Shown: positions 47,350-62,787 of the stretch, one piece after another | Layout: every line of letters begins with the position of its first letter | Numbering within the stretch: position 1 is the stretch's first letter | DNA from: Hypomesus transpacificus | Lineage: Eukaryota > Chordata > Actinopteri > Osmeriformes > Osmeridae | NCBI RefSeq assembly: GCF_021917145.1 | Contig: NC_061061.1 | Location: 2,070,552 to 2,134,551 of the forward strand | Direction: 5' to 3' | DNA length: 64,000 nucleotides | Program-made: the position numbers and the translations under genes | The notes under the pieces: generated by a model | Database searches by the model: none | The model's input: the letters and a program-made list of their open reading frames with translations, nothing else | What the model was told of the DNA's origin: nothing

Positions 47350-50300
47350 GACAGAGAGAGTGGAGAGAGAGAGAGAGAGAGCGGAGAGAGAGTGGGAGGG
47401 AGGGAAAGAAAGAGAGATAGGAGACAGGGAGAAAGTTGTGAATATCTCACTCCGACATATACTGTTATATTTACTTCACAAAATCAAAAGCAGAAACAGC
47501 TGCGAGGTTTTTCCTTATGTCTCATGCAAATAGAACTTGGTTCTTTAACTTTTCTTTTTGATACGTTTATATGAAATGTAGTACTACGCAGTTATGAACG
47601 AAGTGTTGACTGCAGCAGCTTTAAATAGCTTCGCATTGATTTGCTTGTATTGTAACAAATTCGATTTTTAAGTGAGAGAAAAAAAAACGGAACTACAAAC
47701 TCGGAGAAGCCGTTGGTAATAATACTTTCGCAATTTTGCGGCCAAACAACGACTGAGGCGTGACTACGATGTCGCCCACTGTCACACAGACGTGTTATTA
47801 TTTTGAGATGAGACCTGTGGTATTCTTGTAGTCATTATACCTCACAAATAAAGTCCTCTGTATGACAAGCAGTCACGGCGGATGGATGAAGAAAGAAGTG
47901 GGCGGTAAATCCCCTCAGAGTAAATGTTTGCAGTTACAATTTGATAATATCGATATTATGTCGTCATAGAGAACTATACGTGCAATGCGTAACAAATCGA
48001 CGCTCGATATAAGACAACTTCTCTAAATTAATCTGTTTGGGGGTCAGAGCCTACTGCGTCCTAGTCAAAACCAGTGTAGAATTGCCCGTAGGCACGAAAG
48101 CATTATCCCATATCAACCTAAATTAGATGACAAAGGCGAATTATTTCGGGGGATTTTCTAGAAGGGACATAGCCTATAAACAGGGTACAAAACTACTATT
48201 AAAAAAACGAAATCAGAATCCTTTACATTTCATTTGTACGTTGTCACTGTTTACACACCTGTTTTTTGTGTTGAAGTGTGGGGCGAGTGATCCAGTTGCA
48301 AAGAGCCCATCACAGACTGAGTCACGAGGTTACAGAGGTGGGGAGAGGCAGCCTCCCTGCTCCCTGTGACCTTCTCAGTCTGCCCACCTGATGTCTGAAG
48401 CAGGTCACACAGTCTAGAACCCTGACGCTCCATCTCCTCTGACGCAGACAGGAAGAGGTCTGCCACACTGAAATGATCCATCCACTTGTTCACTAATTTC
48501 TCTACAGTGGATCGCAGTAGGAGCACGGAAGGTGCTGACAGCTTTTGCTCCAAGTCTCCTTCACAGATACTTCCATCGCGTGTCACCTTCTCTAAAGCCT
48601 GAGCACGGCTGGAGAAATGATCTCGAGTCTGTGGCGGCTCGATCACATCCCCCCCCAAAACTCTCTTATCCCAATCCTTCCTATCGCCCATCGCAGGGGA
48701 TGACACCTCCGCGTCGACTCTCTGTCCAACCATCACGTCCTCGGGAATATGGGGGGACGGAGTCGCCAAGACATCAGAGGTTAGAGTTGTGGAGTGTGAC
48801 CTGCATTCCTTTTTCATGTTCAGCGGTGCCCCCCGCGGGCCCTGTGCCTTGAACGTGGCCAGCTTCGGGAGCGTGCCTCTGGACTTGCCCCAATCGGCCG
48901 TGGAAGCACGCGGGACGGGAGAGGCGTCCGGGGTGAGCCATCCAGGGGGTGCGTTTGATTCGGTATCGAGGGCGGTCGTACTCGTGTGCTTGAACATGGC
49001 CTGAGAAAGGGAAGAGGACACACGGTCGAAGGTCCTGGGTTCATACTGAACGATGGGAGTTCCTTGGGCTTTGAGCACTCGGAGGATATCTTCAACCATG
49101 TGATGAGTGTCACACACAGCCTCTGCTTGTTCTGTTGAGTTATACAAACGCTCCTGACTTGACAACCGTTGAACCTCGTAAACGTAATTTCCGACTACTT
49201 TGTCTGAAACGATGTCGGCCTGTGACCCACATGAGTCTGTAAGAAGGGACTTTGATGACAATGGCTGGGGAGGGATCGCGATGCACACCTCACTCTGACC
49301 TGAGTATAAAGCTGTTTTGCAGGCAGAGTTGAGGACAGATACTGGGACAGTTTCAACTGTATTTTTCTCTGAGTTCAAGTTGATCCGTTTTTCCTGTTTG
49401 GTAATGTCTTCTAGCTTCTCTAAAGCAGTTTCAACAATGCCAAGGATGAGGACATCCTCCACCTCTTTGTTGATCTTCCCTGGCTGGACGAGGCCCTGTC
49501 CGATTGTTAAAATATTCTCTTTGATCTTCTCAAACACTCTGTAAGAAACCCTGGCTGCCTCTCGCCTTGGATCTGACTCCAAAGGAAGCTGTGGACAGTC
49601 TCCTGGACTCTGTGAGGCTGTATCGCTCATCTGACTTCCACATTTCTCTGATTGGGTGCCTCGAGGGATTGGCGTCATTTTGTGTTCGTTTTTGGCGGGA
49701 TCGTTTGTGCATTCGGCTGTGTCCTCCTCGATGTGACGCAAGATACCGCCGACCATGTTGTCAGCGTAAGACCCAGTCGCTGAGGTTTCCCTTGACGGAT
49801 GGCATGAGCGGGCATACCTTGAGGAGAACTGTCCACCCAGCAGTTTGCCGCCCGAGCTGACGTCTTCATCTGCCCGCTGGATTTCTAGTCTCAATCCACA
49901 GGAGACACAACACAGAGCTTCACTGCTGGTCCTGGGGTCACAGGAACAGGAAGTTGACGACCGGCTGGACGATTGAACGCTAGCCTTGGAATCCTCAACT
50001 GCTGAGACGACTTTCACTTTGTCCTTGGCAATTATAGAGCACACCCTTTCCAGCATGTCATCAACCAGTTCTTTGGACAATAAGTCAATTCTGGAAAAAC
50101 TTGGGAGGTATTTGTTTTGGCTGGGGCATGTCTCTCTAGCCAGACTGTTTGAATCACTGGAACTTTCAGTCATCGCTTGTACCTGGCTGGTTATATGTGC
50201 CTGTGAACCGAACTGTACAATACTGCCCTCTGCTGTCAATGCGGCCCTCGCACTCTTGGTCAGGGTGCATGCGTTGTCAAAGTTATCCTCTCCGACATTT

Positions 50301-53300
50301 CTGTATAGAGCCTCTTCAGTTTCAGTGTGTGTCATTTCAGTACAGTTCCTCTTTGCAATGACAGCATTCACTGACTTCCAAATGACCTCCCATATGATCC
50401 TCTCAGCCTCTTTTATGAGGCCGGGATTCAGTAACTCAGAGGTGGGGCTGCTGGGAGATGTTGACCTCCTTCTGTCCTCCTGCTCTCCAGAGAAGCGCTC
50501 CACACACAGACTGGATGCTACCTCGCGGTCCACAGAGAGAGACACCGGGTGCTGACGGTCAAGGACGTCCAGTGGGGATTCCTCAGAGGCAGTGTCGTTC
50601 TTCTTCATGGCAGGAGGTCTGGACTCAAAACTCTGCAGGGCCGGGATTAGAATTCCATTCACTTCCTTCACGACTACTGTCACAATGTTCCCGACAATGG
50701 AGTAGAAGCAATCAGCGGAAACCTGTTCAAATGAAACAGATGACAAGTGTGAGCCTAACGTCGAATGCCGAGGCATTTAAACACGATTAGGCACAATTAG
50801 AACTTTCGTTAAGTCTACAGATAAGCAAATGCATGTTTGGCAGAGTTAAGTTAAGGACAGAACCAATATAATGAGTAAACTATTTGTTTTAACTTACAGA
50901 TGTCTTAGATTGTCCCTCCATATGGTCCACCTCCCTGCAATACATGAATAAGAATGAGGTCATGAAAAAACTTGGAACTAGAAACATTTGGTTTATTACA
51001 TTCTGGCTCAATTTGTAATCTTAAAAATGATGCACAACAGTTGGAGTCACCTCTTAGAATGTTGCAGGGTGGTGTGTAAGTGGTTACTGGAATGCTCAGT
51101 GGAGTCCTTGTGTACTTCACTACCACATTTTGCCAACACAGATAAATCAGATTTTGTCCGAGACACTTCGGGACATGCTGGTAAAAAGTACACATTAAAA
51201 TCAACTGTTTTAATAATTGACTGCCATTTAAATTAGTTCATGACCTCTTGGTGTGTGTTACACTCACATTTAATGTTAGTGGGAAGAAAAATGGATGTAT
51301 CATTGCTCACGTAATCAGTCATATTATCACCAAATCCAGAGTGTCTCTAAAATGACAAACATCCAATCTTGATTATGTTTATCCACAGCTAACCTGCTTC
51401 TATACCAGCAGGTTATAGATGTCAACTTAACAGACCTTTATTTGGGGCAGTGGCTTTAGCTTGGTGAGTGTTGGCCTTCTCGCCACCTGGTCGATGTCCG
51501 TCACTTGGAATGATAAAACACAACCCACCGTCGGTCCAGTGTGTTCATACAGTGAGGGTCATGTTGCGATGGTGAGGTCAATCATTAGTGTCTCACAGGA
51601 TCTGCTCTTTTCCTCTTGCAGAATGGTGTTCCTCACATTGGTCAGATGGCCACTCATCTCAGAGACGGGCTCAAGCAGGCGTTGCAGTTTCTCAACCGTC
51701 CGACTTTTGCACACTCTCTGTTTCTGGAAGTCAAAACACTTCATAGTAGTCACTGACAAAATTGAACGAGGTATTTTGAAAGGCATGTTTAAGGTTAACG
51801 ATCCCTTTAAGGTCATTTGTCTGAACTGGAAGAGAGAGCAAATGGGGGAGCGTGGACAACCTTTTTATCTTGCTCTTCTTGGGAAGCTTTCGACTTCAGT
51901 CTCTCCAGCCTCATCTCCCTCTGCACTTCGGCAATCACCTCCTTCAGCATGTTACGTCTCTTCGTTCTGCATGCCTTCAAACATGAACAAGCTGTTTAGT
52001 CTGAAATATTCATGACATCTTCCAGATTTCTTTGAATGTTTGGTTCCTCTTTGGCCTCACCTTCTCAGATCTGCTTAGAAAGTGCTTACATTCACTGCTG
52101 TAGAAGGCACTTTGGGTGTGGATCTTTGGCAGCTGTATACGAGAACAGTCTCCTGTCCCTATTAGTCTCTCTGGCCTAGGTAGGAGGAACCTCCACATAG
52201 TCAAACGGACACATACTTCTAAACCAGTCTGTTTTACCTTCCTCTTAATCTCTACCCCTCAGACCTATGCTTACATTATTTCACCCCTCACTCACTTGTT
52301 GTCGGCTTTACGGAACTTCAGTGTAAACACGCCTCTGCCCTCAAACAGAATCCACTCCATCACATCTGTTATGGGAACGTCCGAGGACAGCTTCCCGTCT
52401 TTCTGCATGAACAGAAGCATCCTGACCAGCTCCTTCTGGCAAAACAACACATGGGAAAATACATGTTTACAGTCTATCAACACCCTATTCGTCAAACCAT
52501 TAATTTGATCTTTTGATATTGAAACTTGATTACCTGCTCAGCTCTAAACCTGTGGTCCCAATCCAGCTGGACCTCAGCCAGGTAGTTCCTGTACTTGTTG
52601 AATTCCTTCATAGAACAAATCACCTAAATATACACAACATGTAATTTAGATGTGGTTCTGATTCTATGTGTATTGTGTTTTCTTGATTCGTTCCAAATTG
52701 TAATTTTTCAAGGAGTGTTGATGTCTGACTTTGTCATCTTTGGTTATGAATCCATTTGTAAGGAGATGCTCGTGAATGTCTCTGCGGTTCATGTATGTCT
52801 TCAAGTTTGGGTCATTTAGGTTGTTGTACAAAGAGGGCAGTTTGTAGCCATTGGGGTCAGTCAGATCAAATCCTCCCTTTGGTTGGACAAGCTGTTCCAC
52901 ATGTAAATAAAATAGGGCGAAATTGTGCTTGAGAAATAATTGTTGAGTACCATTATCAGAATTACAAACAGTTTTATATTTTATTGAAAACCTCCAGCAA
53001 AAAAAACAAAAAAAAAACAAGAATAAACTTGTTTTCCAATCTCAGCACTCACCCTTTGGCAGAGGCCAGATGTGTGAAAAATAGTTGGGACTCCTGTTTG
53101 GTTCAAAGGTATCTTTCCGCACAGTGACAGATTTGGGCTTGAGGAACTTGGAGGATTCATGATTTCACCATTCTAAAATACAGAAACATGGACAGCAGAC
53201 AGTACAGTAGGCAAAATGACTGATGGTTTAAAAACAGATAGGTGGGTACAGTAGATTTTAGTTTTTATTAAAAATCTATACTTTTGAAAAACAGATCGAT

Positions 53301-53556
53301 ACCGTATATTTTATTAAGTCTTTACCATTACGCAAAATGTAAGCTACTGCATGACACAATTAATTCACTAATTAAACAACTAGTAGCGCCTAGCATTTAT
53401 GTCTCAGGCGTCGCCAGTACTACTACTGCACTAGCTAAGCTAGCTATCTTGTGGTTATGCAGGATACTGTAGTACAGTTGTAAGCACATACATCTTTGTA
53501 AGTACCTTTGGATCCCCTAGGGCATGTTCCAGGCTTTCATATCGTTGAAATGTCAT
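44930..53556 (-). CDS. fsip2: Fibrous sheath-interacting protein 2-like (FSIP2 family)
   Basis: Sixteen coding exons: 53556-53506, 53172-53053, 52891-52730, 52623-52534, 52435-52296, 52175-52090, 51991-51861, 51723-51597, 51503-51436, 51346-51268, 51177-51051, 50934-50898, 50722-48259, 47167-45381, 45234-45132 and 45036-44930. All junctions keep frame and give 1892 residues. FSIP2 is a structural protein of the sperm flagellum fibrous sheath that binds AKAP4. Recognition rests on exons 3 and 4: QPKGGFDLTDPNGYK, a DPNLKTY-RRDI block, NGFITKDDK and KEFNKYRNYL all follow the N-terminal region of mammalian FSIP2 as I recall it. Most of the protein is in two giant exons (821 and 595 codons) containing many amphipathic helical segments, for example ADCFYSIVGNIVTVVVKEV and AVDLIDDVLNELKI. 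Human FSIP2 is about 6900 residues, so this form lacks most of the repeated central part. The symbol is given at family level; orthology is not proven. Confidence 0.82.
47170..47425. repeat. (GA)n tract with GCGGACA interruptions
   Basis: GAGAGAGAGCGGACAGAGAG-type low-complexity run of about 250 bases. It sits in the fsip2-like intron between the two giant exons (48258-47168). On the transcribed strand it is a (CT)n run ending directly at the exon 14 acceptor (TCTCTTTTAG), so it makes up the polypyrimidine tract. Confidence 0.93.
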
Positions 53557-53870
53557 GTACTCTGAAATCTTAACAGTTTGCTAATGTGAGAACGTTTGCT
53601 GGCTATCTTATAAGCAACGCTGCTAGCTAAATAATTCGTCAAACTTCATGAAAATCCTTCGTTGTTATGGCAACAGGAACTGAACGTATTTATAAAAACT
53701 GGCCTGCCTTTGACTGTACTGTAGCTACTTGAGTGAGCATCGAGCACGGAGCATCCAGTGCATTAGACAGACACGGTATCTATTTTTTAACATAATAGTT
53801 TCAGTGAACATTTCAACAAGTCAAAGCAACCAGTTAACTACCCCAAAATGAACGGAATTATTCAAATGTG
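53557..53870. other. Spacer between pigv and the fsip2-like gene
   Basis: About 300 bases between the fsip2-like start codon and the pigv polyadenylation signal. It must hold the fsip2-like promoter. I see no TATA box at an obvious distance. Confidence 0.5.
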
Positions 53871-53876
53871 TTTATT
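53871..53876 (-). terminator. pigv: Polyadenylation signal of pigv
   Basis: AATAAA on the minus strand about 290 bases after the pigv stop codon at 54167, in AT-rich DNA. Confidence 0.6.
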
Positions 53877-54166
53877 GACAAAGTGCATTGGCTACAATAA
53901 CAGGATATCAATTTAACCCTGTGGAACATTATTTGTGCCTTCACATACAACCAAAAGTCTATTTAACACATGTATCTTGTAAAGACACCTGCATATACTA
54001 ATAACACCCACCACCATGGTTCCTTAATGGATAAATACAATGATATGACATTCCTCTTCAAAATACATTCTAATGGTAACTACAGCATGCCCTCGTCATA
54101 ACCGTGAAAATAATGTGACCCTAACTTGTATAGGAAGGGTCACAGAGTCCAGTGCAGTGCAGTAAT

Positions 54167-56239
54167 TCAGGTCCACGGCAAGAAGTTACAGTGCAGTGCC
54201 AGGCCAAGCAACCAGTAGGAGATGTAGTATCCCACGATGCATTGCGTGGTTGGGGAACATGTTCTCCAGTGAGGCATTAGTGCAAGGATGGGGTTATGAG
54301 GCGCAAGACTCCTGGAGGAAGTGGAGTTGGCTGCCCTGTACTGTTGCTGCCTCTTGGATGAGGAAGATGTGCTTCGTCGGAGGAGAGGCTCGTTGAGGAT
54401 GAGAAGCTGAGCGCTGACCCAGAACGGTACCGGAGAGGATGAGGACAAAAACCGGGTCAACACCTGCAGAGATGAAATTCCAGAGAATGATAAACGACCA
54501 TACCGACAGCATTTTATAAACCCCCTAAAGTCAACACTTGAGTGGGTTATTTTTCTTTTCATGCTTTAGAGTTCTACATTAACCAAAAAAATTGTTAGGT
54601 TGTATAGTTATAAAAACATTTACATTTATGCATTTATGCATTTAGCAGACGCTTTTATCCAAAGTGACCTCCAAGAGAGAGCTTTACAAAAGAGTATAGG
54701 TCACTGATCATAACAACGAAGTAGTCCCAAACATTGCAAGCAGCCAAACATGAGGCATACATTGTGAAAAACTAAACATACTCGATATTATAGGTTTATT
54801 CCAAGCCTTACCTGAACATGCATGCAGAATGCTCCAAACACCAGAAGCACAGTGGCGTGCACTATGTACACAAACACTCTGGGGTTGTAGAACCCAGGTG
54901 TGGGTTTGTCTGATCGTAGATACATGCCCCCGTACCACAGCCCCAGTCTCAGACACAGGTCCGTGTTAGCGTGGTAGTACATGTAGGCAGCCGCGGAGCC
55001 CAGGGTCGCCATGGGTAACGCCAGCAGGAAGTTGGGGATCTGCTTGACCTGGAAGTAGCGCAGAAAGCCCACATCCCAGTACACATCCTGGATGTGAGAG
55101 TAGAGGAGGGGGACAGGGCGTAGGCACCACAGGGGCGGGGGAGCGTTCTCGTCGGGGACCCTGTAGCCTTTAGACTCGGCCAGCGCCAGGAGAACGGCGG
55201 GCATCTGTTGCGGGGAGAGGGAGGGGGTGCAGAACGTCCTGTACCCATAGTACTGGAATGCAAAGAAAGGAAGAGCGATGAGCCCCGTGCCCAGCACAGC
55301 TGTGAACAGCAGACGGACGGAAACCCAAGTGTAGTAGAAGACTCGGCCGTTTCCTGCCGCGGTTTGACGATGTGCGCGGATTTGGGACAGCGCCTGTTGC
55401 AGAGGCAGATACAGCAGGAATCCTACGTTCACAAGACCGTTTGCGCGTGAGGCTGTGGCTATTCCAAGGGCCAGACACGCTCTGAGGGTGAACCCTTTCT
55501 CCAGGAGAAAGAGGCCACCGAAAGTGAGAGCAGCAAACAGGCTCTCGGAATATCCCGCCATCATAAAGACGTTAGCAGGCGTCAGACAGTAAAGCAGACT
55601 GGACACAAGGGCGAGACGTCTGTCCTGTAGGACTACTCGACCGAGCGCGTACAGCGCTACCGCGCTCAGCAGGAAGAGGGCGCTGTTGCCTAGAGCCACA
55701 GCCAGCAGCAGACGCCCCCTCATAGTCAACCAGCTGCTGAGCGGCCACAGTGTTTCTGCCAGCCCCCGCAGTACCACAGGGAGCAGGGGGAAGAAGGCAA
55801 AGTTGTGCTCGTACTGGTAGCCCCTCTCAGCGATGAAGAGGTAATGTTCCGCATCCCAGCGGGAGAGGCCGCCAAATAACCATTCCACTGCAGGGTCCAG
55901 GAAGCGCGGTTCCTCTGCCCGCGGAGGGCTGAATGCATCAGCATCGTGATCTGGAATCGCTGCATTAAGTAGAGCCTGAAAAAAGCAGATGAAAATGAAA
56001 TAGAGACACGAGTTGGCTTTCACACAAGTCAGATAGGCTCGTGTAAGCGACAGTAGCCTACATTATTTATTAACATTTTAGAAAAGTAATGAAATGGGAC
56101 TGGGCATGTACTACAACAGCATTGTTAAATAAGCAATTACAGGCTTACAACAAAGACTAAAATATGGAGATCTAACCTGTAACAATAACGAAACGCCCCG
56201 AGAGAAGGTGGCGAACTGCAGGACGGTGCTTACATCCAT
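54167..56239 (-). CDS. pigv: GPI mannosyltransferase 2 (PIG-V)
   Basis: Three coding exons: 56239-56177 (21 codons), 55975-54812 (388 codons) and 54463-54167 (98 codons plus stop), giving 507 residues against about 493 in human. All introns are phase 0, with donors CAG/GTTAG and CAG/GTAAGG and acceptors TTCAG/GCT and GCAG/GTG. The enzyme adds the second mannose to the glycosylphosphatidylinositol anchor precursor in the ER lumen, using dolichol-phosphate-mannose. Family marks include RWDAEHYLFIAE (60-71) with W61 and D62, the following EHNFAFFPLLP, many hydrophobic membrane segments, and the C-terminal LHCNFLPWT. I chose the ATG at 56239 because it opens MDVSTVLQFA, which joins the conserved exon 2 in frame. 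An intronic codon that would start the frame at 56023 is rejected. Confidence 0.96.
54618..54690 (-). mobile_element. SINE tail fragment in pigv intron 2
   Basis: ATTTAGCAGACGCTTTTATC followed by CAAAGTGACCTCCAAGAGAG matches the 3' tail of the tRNA-derived SINE family seen at 33666. A short TTTATGCA duplication is present. Head and core are absent. Confidence 0.7.
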
Positions 56240-57160
56240 TGTTATGATAAGACTGCATCTCTTTACCCTAGCTATCCATCATAATAACAAGCTAAGCCTG
56301 TAGGACAAATTCATCATCCTTGCGTTTTATATTATGGTCGCTGTATCCTACTTCTCAATGGAAAACGGTTATTTCATTTGATAGATTCGTTTCTTAGCTA
56401 ATGAAATGATGAATCCTTTCCTTATGAACCGGTTAATAGCACACTTCGCAGTTCATTTACTTCCGGTGGAATCGTTCGAGTGGTTTTCAGCATAAAAGCC
56501 CTTGCGCAAAAATCACAGCGATGGCAAAACAGGACATTTTTCGATTGCGTTTTTGCTAATGCATACCTTAACGGTTCAACCCATTATAGTTCAACTCATT
56601 ATATGGTCTCTCTGGACTACCAATATAACGCACCCCCCAATCTCATCCAAGAGGGTCCCAAAACCGTCCATAATGACTGAAGTCTGTAGTAATCTCCAAC
56701 CAAGCCAACAACGCGTTATCAATCCCTACCTTCTTCCATCGAAAACAAGACGAGGACTTGATCTCATGACCTCATCCTGAGGTATCGTTTCCACTGCAGT
56801 TCCCCTAACAAGTCACACACTATTCGTGCGTGAAAAATGTGCAAAGTACTGTGACTGCAAATTATGTCCTCAAATCAATACCGTATTTGTCTGGTGGTAG
56901 TGCTGTTGGCATGGCAGAAGACACTGCAAATTCAGGAACAAAACCATCAAACATCTTACGAAGATTTAATGTACATTTATTCTTACCACGTGGAACATAT
57001 AGTATAAAGATTTCATACTGAATAAATGATATTCATCGAGCCTCAAAAAGGAAGAGGGAGGAATTTACATGATATGAGCTACATCGTATGAGATACAAAT
57101 ATGCAGAATCCATATGACTTAAGAAAAAGAACTGTCAAATGTGTATTTCTTCATCTAGAG
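56240..57160. other. pigv 5' flank and intergenic DNA, no gene seen
   Basis: Between the pigv start codon and the likely end of arid1a. The pigv promoter should be near 56240-56480. The rest is AT-rich, and its short frames have no recognisable content. Confidence 0.5.
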
Positions 57161-57166
57161 TTTATT
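57161..57166 (-). terminator. Candidate polyadenylation signal of arid1a
   Basis: AATAAA on the minus strand about 1.26 kb after the arid1a stop. Other AT-rich candidates exist nearer the stop (58050-58090), so the transcript end is uncertain. Confidence 0.35.
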
Positions 57167-57256
57167 TTTGTTGTACCAGGAGTTAACAGGTTTGAGCCGT
57201 GTCTGTCGCCGTGGAGACCAGAGAAGGGGGTTCATCAGCTGGTACTAGGGGAGGGG

Positions 57257-57435
57257 CCAGGAACCTCCCCCACACGTCCACCTCCCCTCCCTCAGGAACC
57301 TCCCCCACACGTCCACCTCCCCTCCCCCAGGAACCTCCCCCACACGTCCACCTCCCCTCCCCCAGGAACCTCCCCCACACGTCCACCTCCCCTACCCCAG
57401 GAACCTCCCCCACACGTCCACCTCCCCTCCCTCAC
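57257..57435. repeat. Minisatellite, 35-bp unit, 5 copies
   Basis: Units contain AACCTCCCCCACACGTCCAC followed by CTCCCCTCCC. The array lies in the probable arid1a 3' UTR, where the mRNA strand is G-rich. Small variants (CCCTC, CCCCC and ACCCC before AGGAAC) separate the copies. Confidence 0.93.
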
Positions 57436-58425
57436 CAACAAGTGTGAGAATAGTGAGCACAGACAGAGATGGGACACAGAAAGGAAGTGTAATGTACAAC
57501 ATCATATATACACCACAGCAAAGCTGTATCTGAAGTCAAAATCCAGTCCTACGAGGCAATTTCTTTCATTTTTCATAAGGGGTCAATTCTTACAATCAGG
57601 GGCTAGAGAGGAGGTAAGGGTGTTGTCGATTCTCCATACTTTGGGGGAAGAAAGACTTTTTTTTTCCTTTTTTTTTTTCTCGTCATCAACGTCAAACCAA
57701 TGTGACCTTTTAACTCTAGACAAACTGCATTGACAGTGTCTCTGTATGTGAAACTGGGATACAGAATGCTTACTCTCAAGAGCAGTACGGTACAGAAAAT
57801 GTCCTACGATCTACTGCACACTGCCCAGGCCTCCCCGGTGAATGTGTCTGTTAACGGCCTGCTGTCTCCTGTAGGGGCTGACCGATAAGAATCCAGTTAC
57901 AGCAGCTCCAGCCGAGCGCTACTCCTACGTCTGCCTCGCCTCAGAACATGAACCAGTTTCAGCCTCGAAGGGGAAAGCAAGGGCGCACATATTTTCCCAA
58001 AAACTCACTGTAAACGAGACAGCAACTTTGGTTACAGTTTTTGTTTTTTCAGCTATTTATTAATTAATTTATTTCTCTTTATTTAAAAAGTACTTCGCCC
58101 CCCCCCCCCCGAGAGCAGAACCGCTTTCTCGACCAGGTGGTGTTCTGCTTCCAGGTGGTCTGGTTGGCATTCCTGTTACACGTAGTGTCAGTTTACAGAG
58201 TCTGTGGTTCGAAATCCACTGCTGCTCTCCTTGAGTCAAGACGCCCGGGGGGGGGGGGGGGGCTCAGAAAATGGAAATCTGAAGGGTTTGCATAAATAAA
58301 AAAATCAGTCACTCTAGCCCACCCTGCCCCCGACGCACACAAGCCAGGTGGACGAGGAGAGGAAAGGGGCGGAGGGGGGGGGGGGTCGAACCCAGAGAAG
58401 GCGGAGCAACAGCTCCCTACAGCTG
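57436..58425 (-). other. Probable arid1a 3' UTR
   Basis: Lies directly downstream of the arid1a stop. It has long homopolymer runs (G at about 58248-58262 and 58374-58385, C at about 58099-58111) and AT-rich blocks (58020-58090). No other gene is visible. Confidence 0.55.
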
Positions 58426-62746
<4,321 letters not shown>

Positions 62747-62787
62747 CTGGGGACATGGGAGAGAGACGGTCGGTACAGCACAGCCAG

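Noticed and set aside
52664..52729. Extension of fsip2-like exon 3 to its in-frame stop
   Set aside because: The open frame reads on to a stop, but the GTCAGA donor at 52729 followed by the exon at 52623 gives the family-conserved run DDK-VICSMKEFNKYRNYL.
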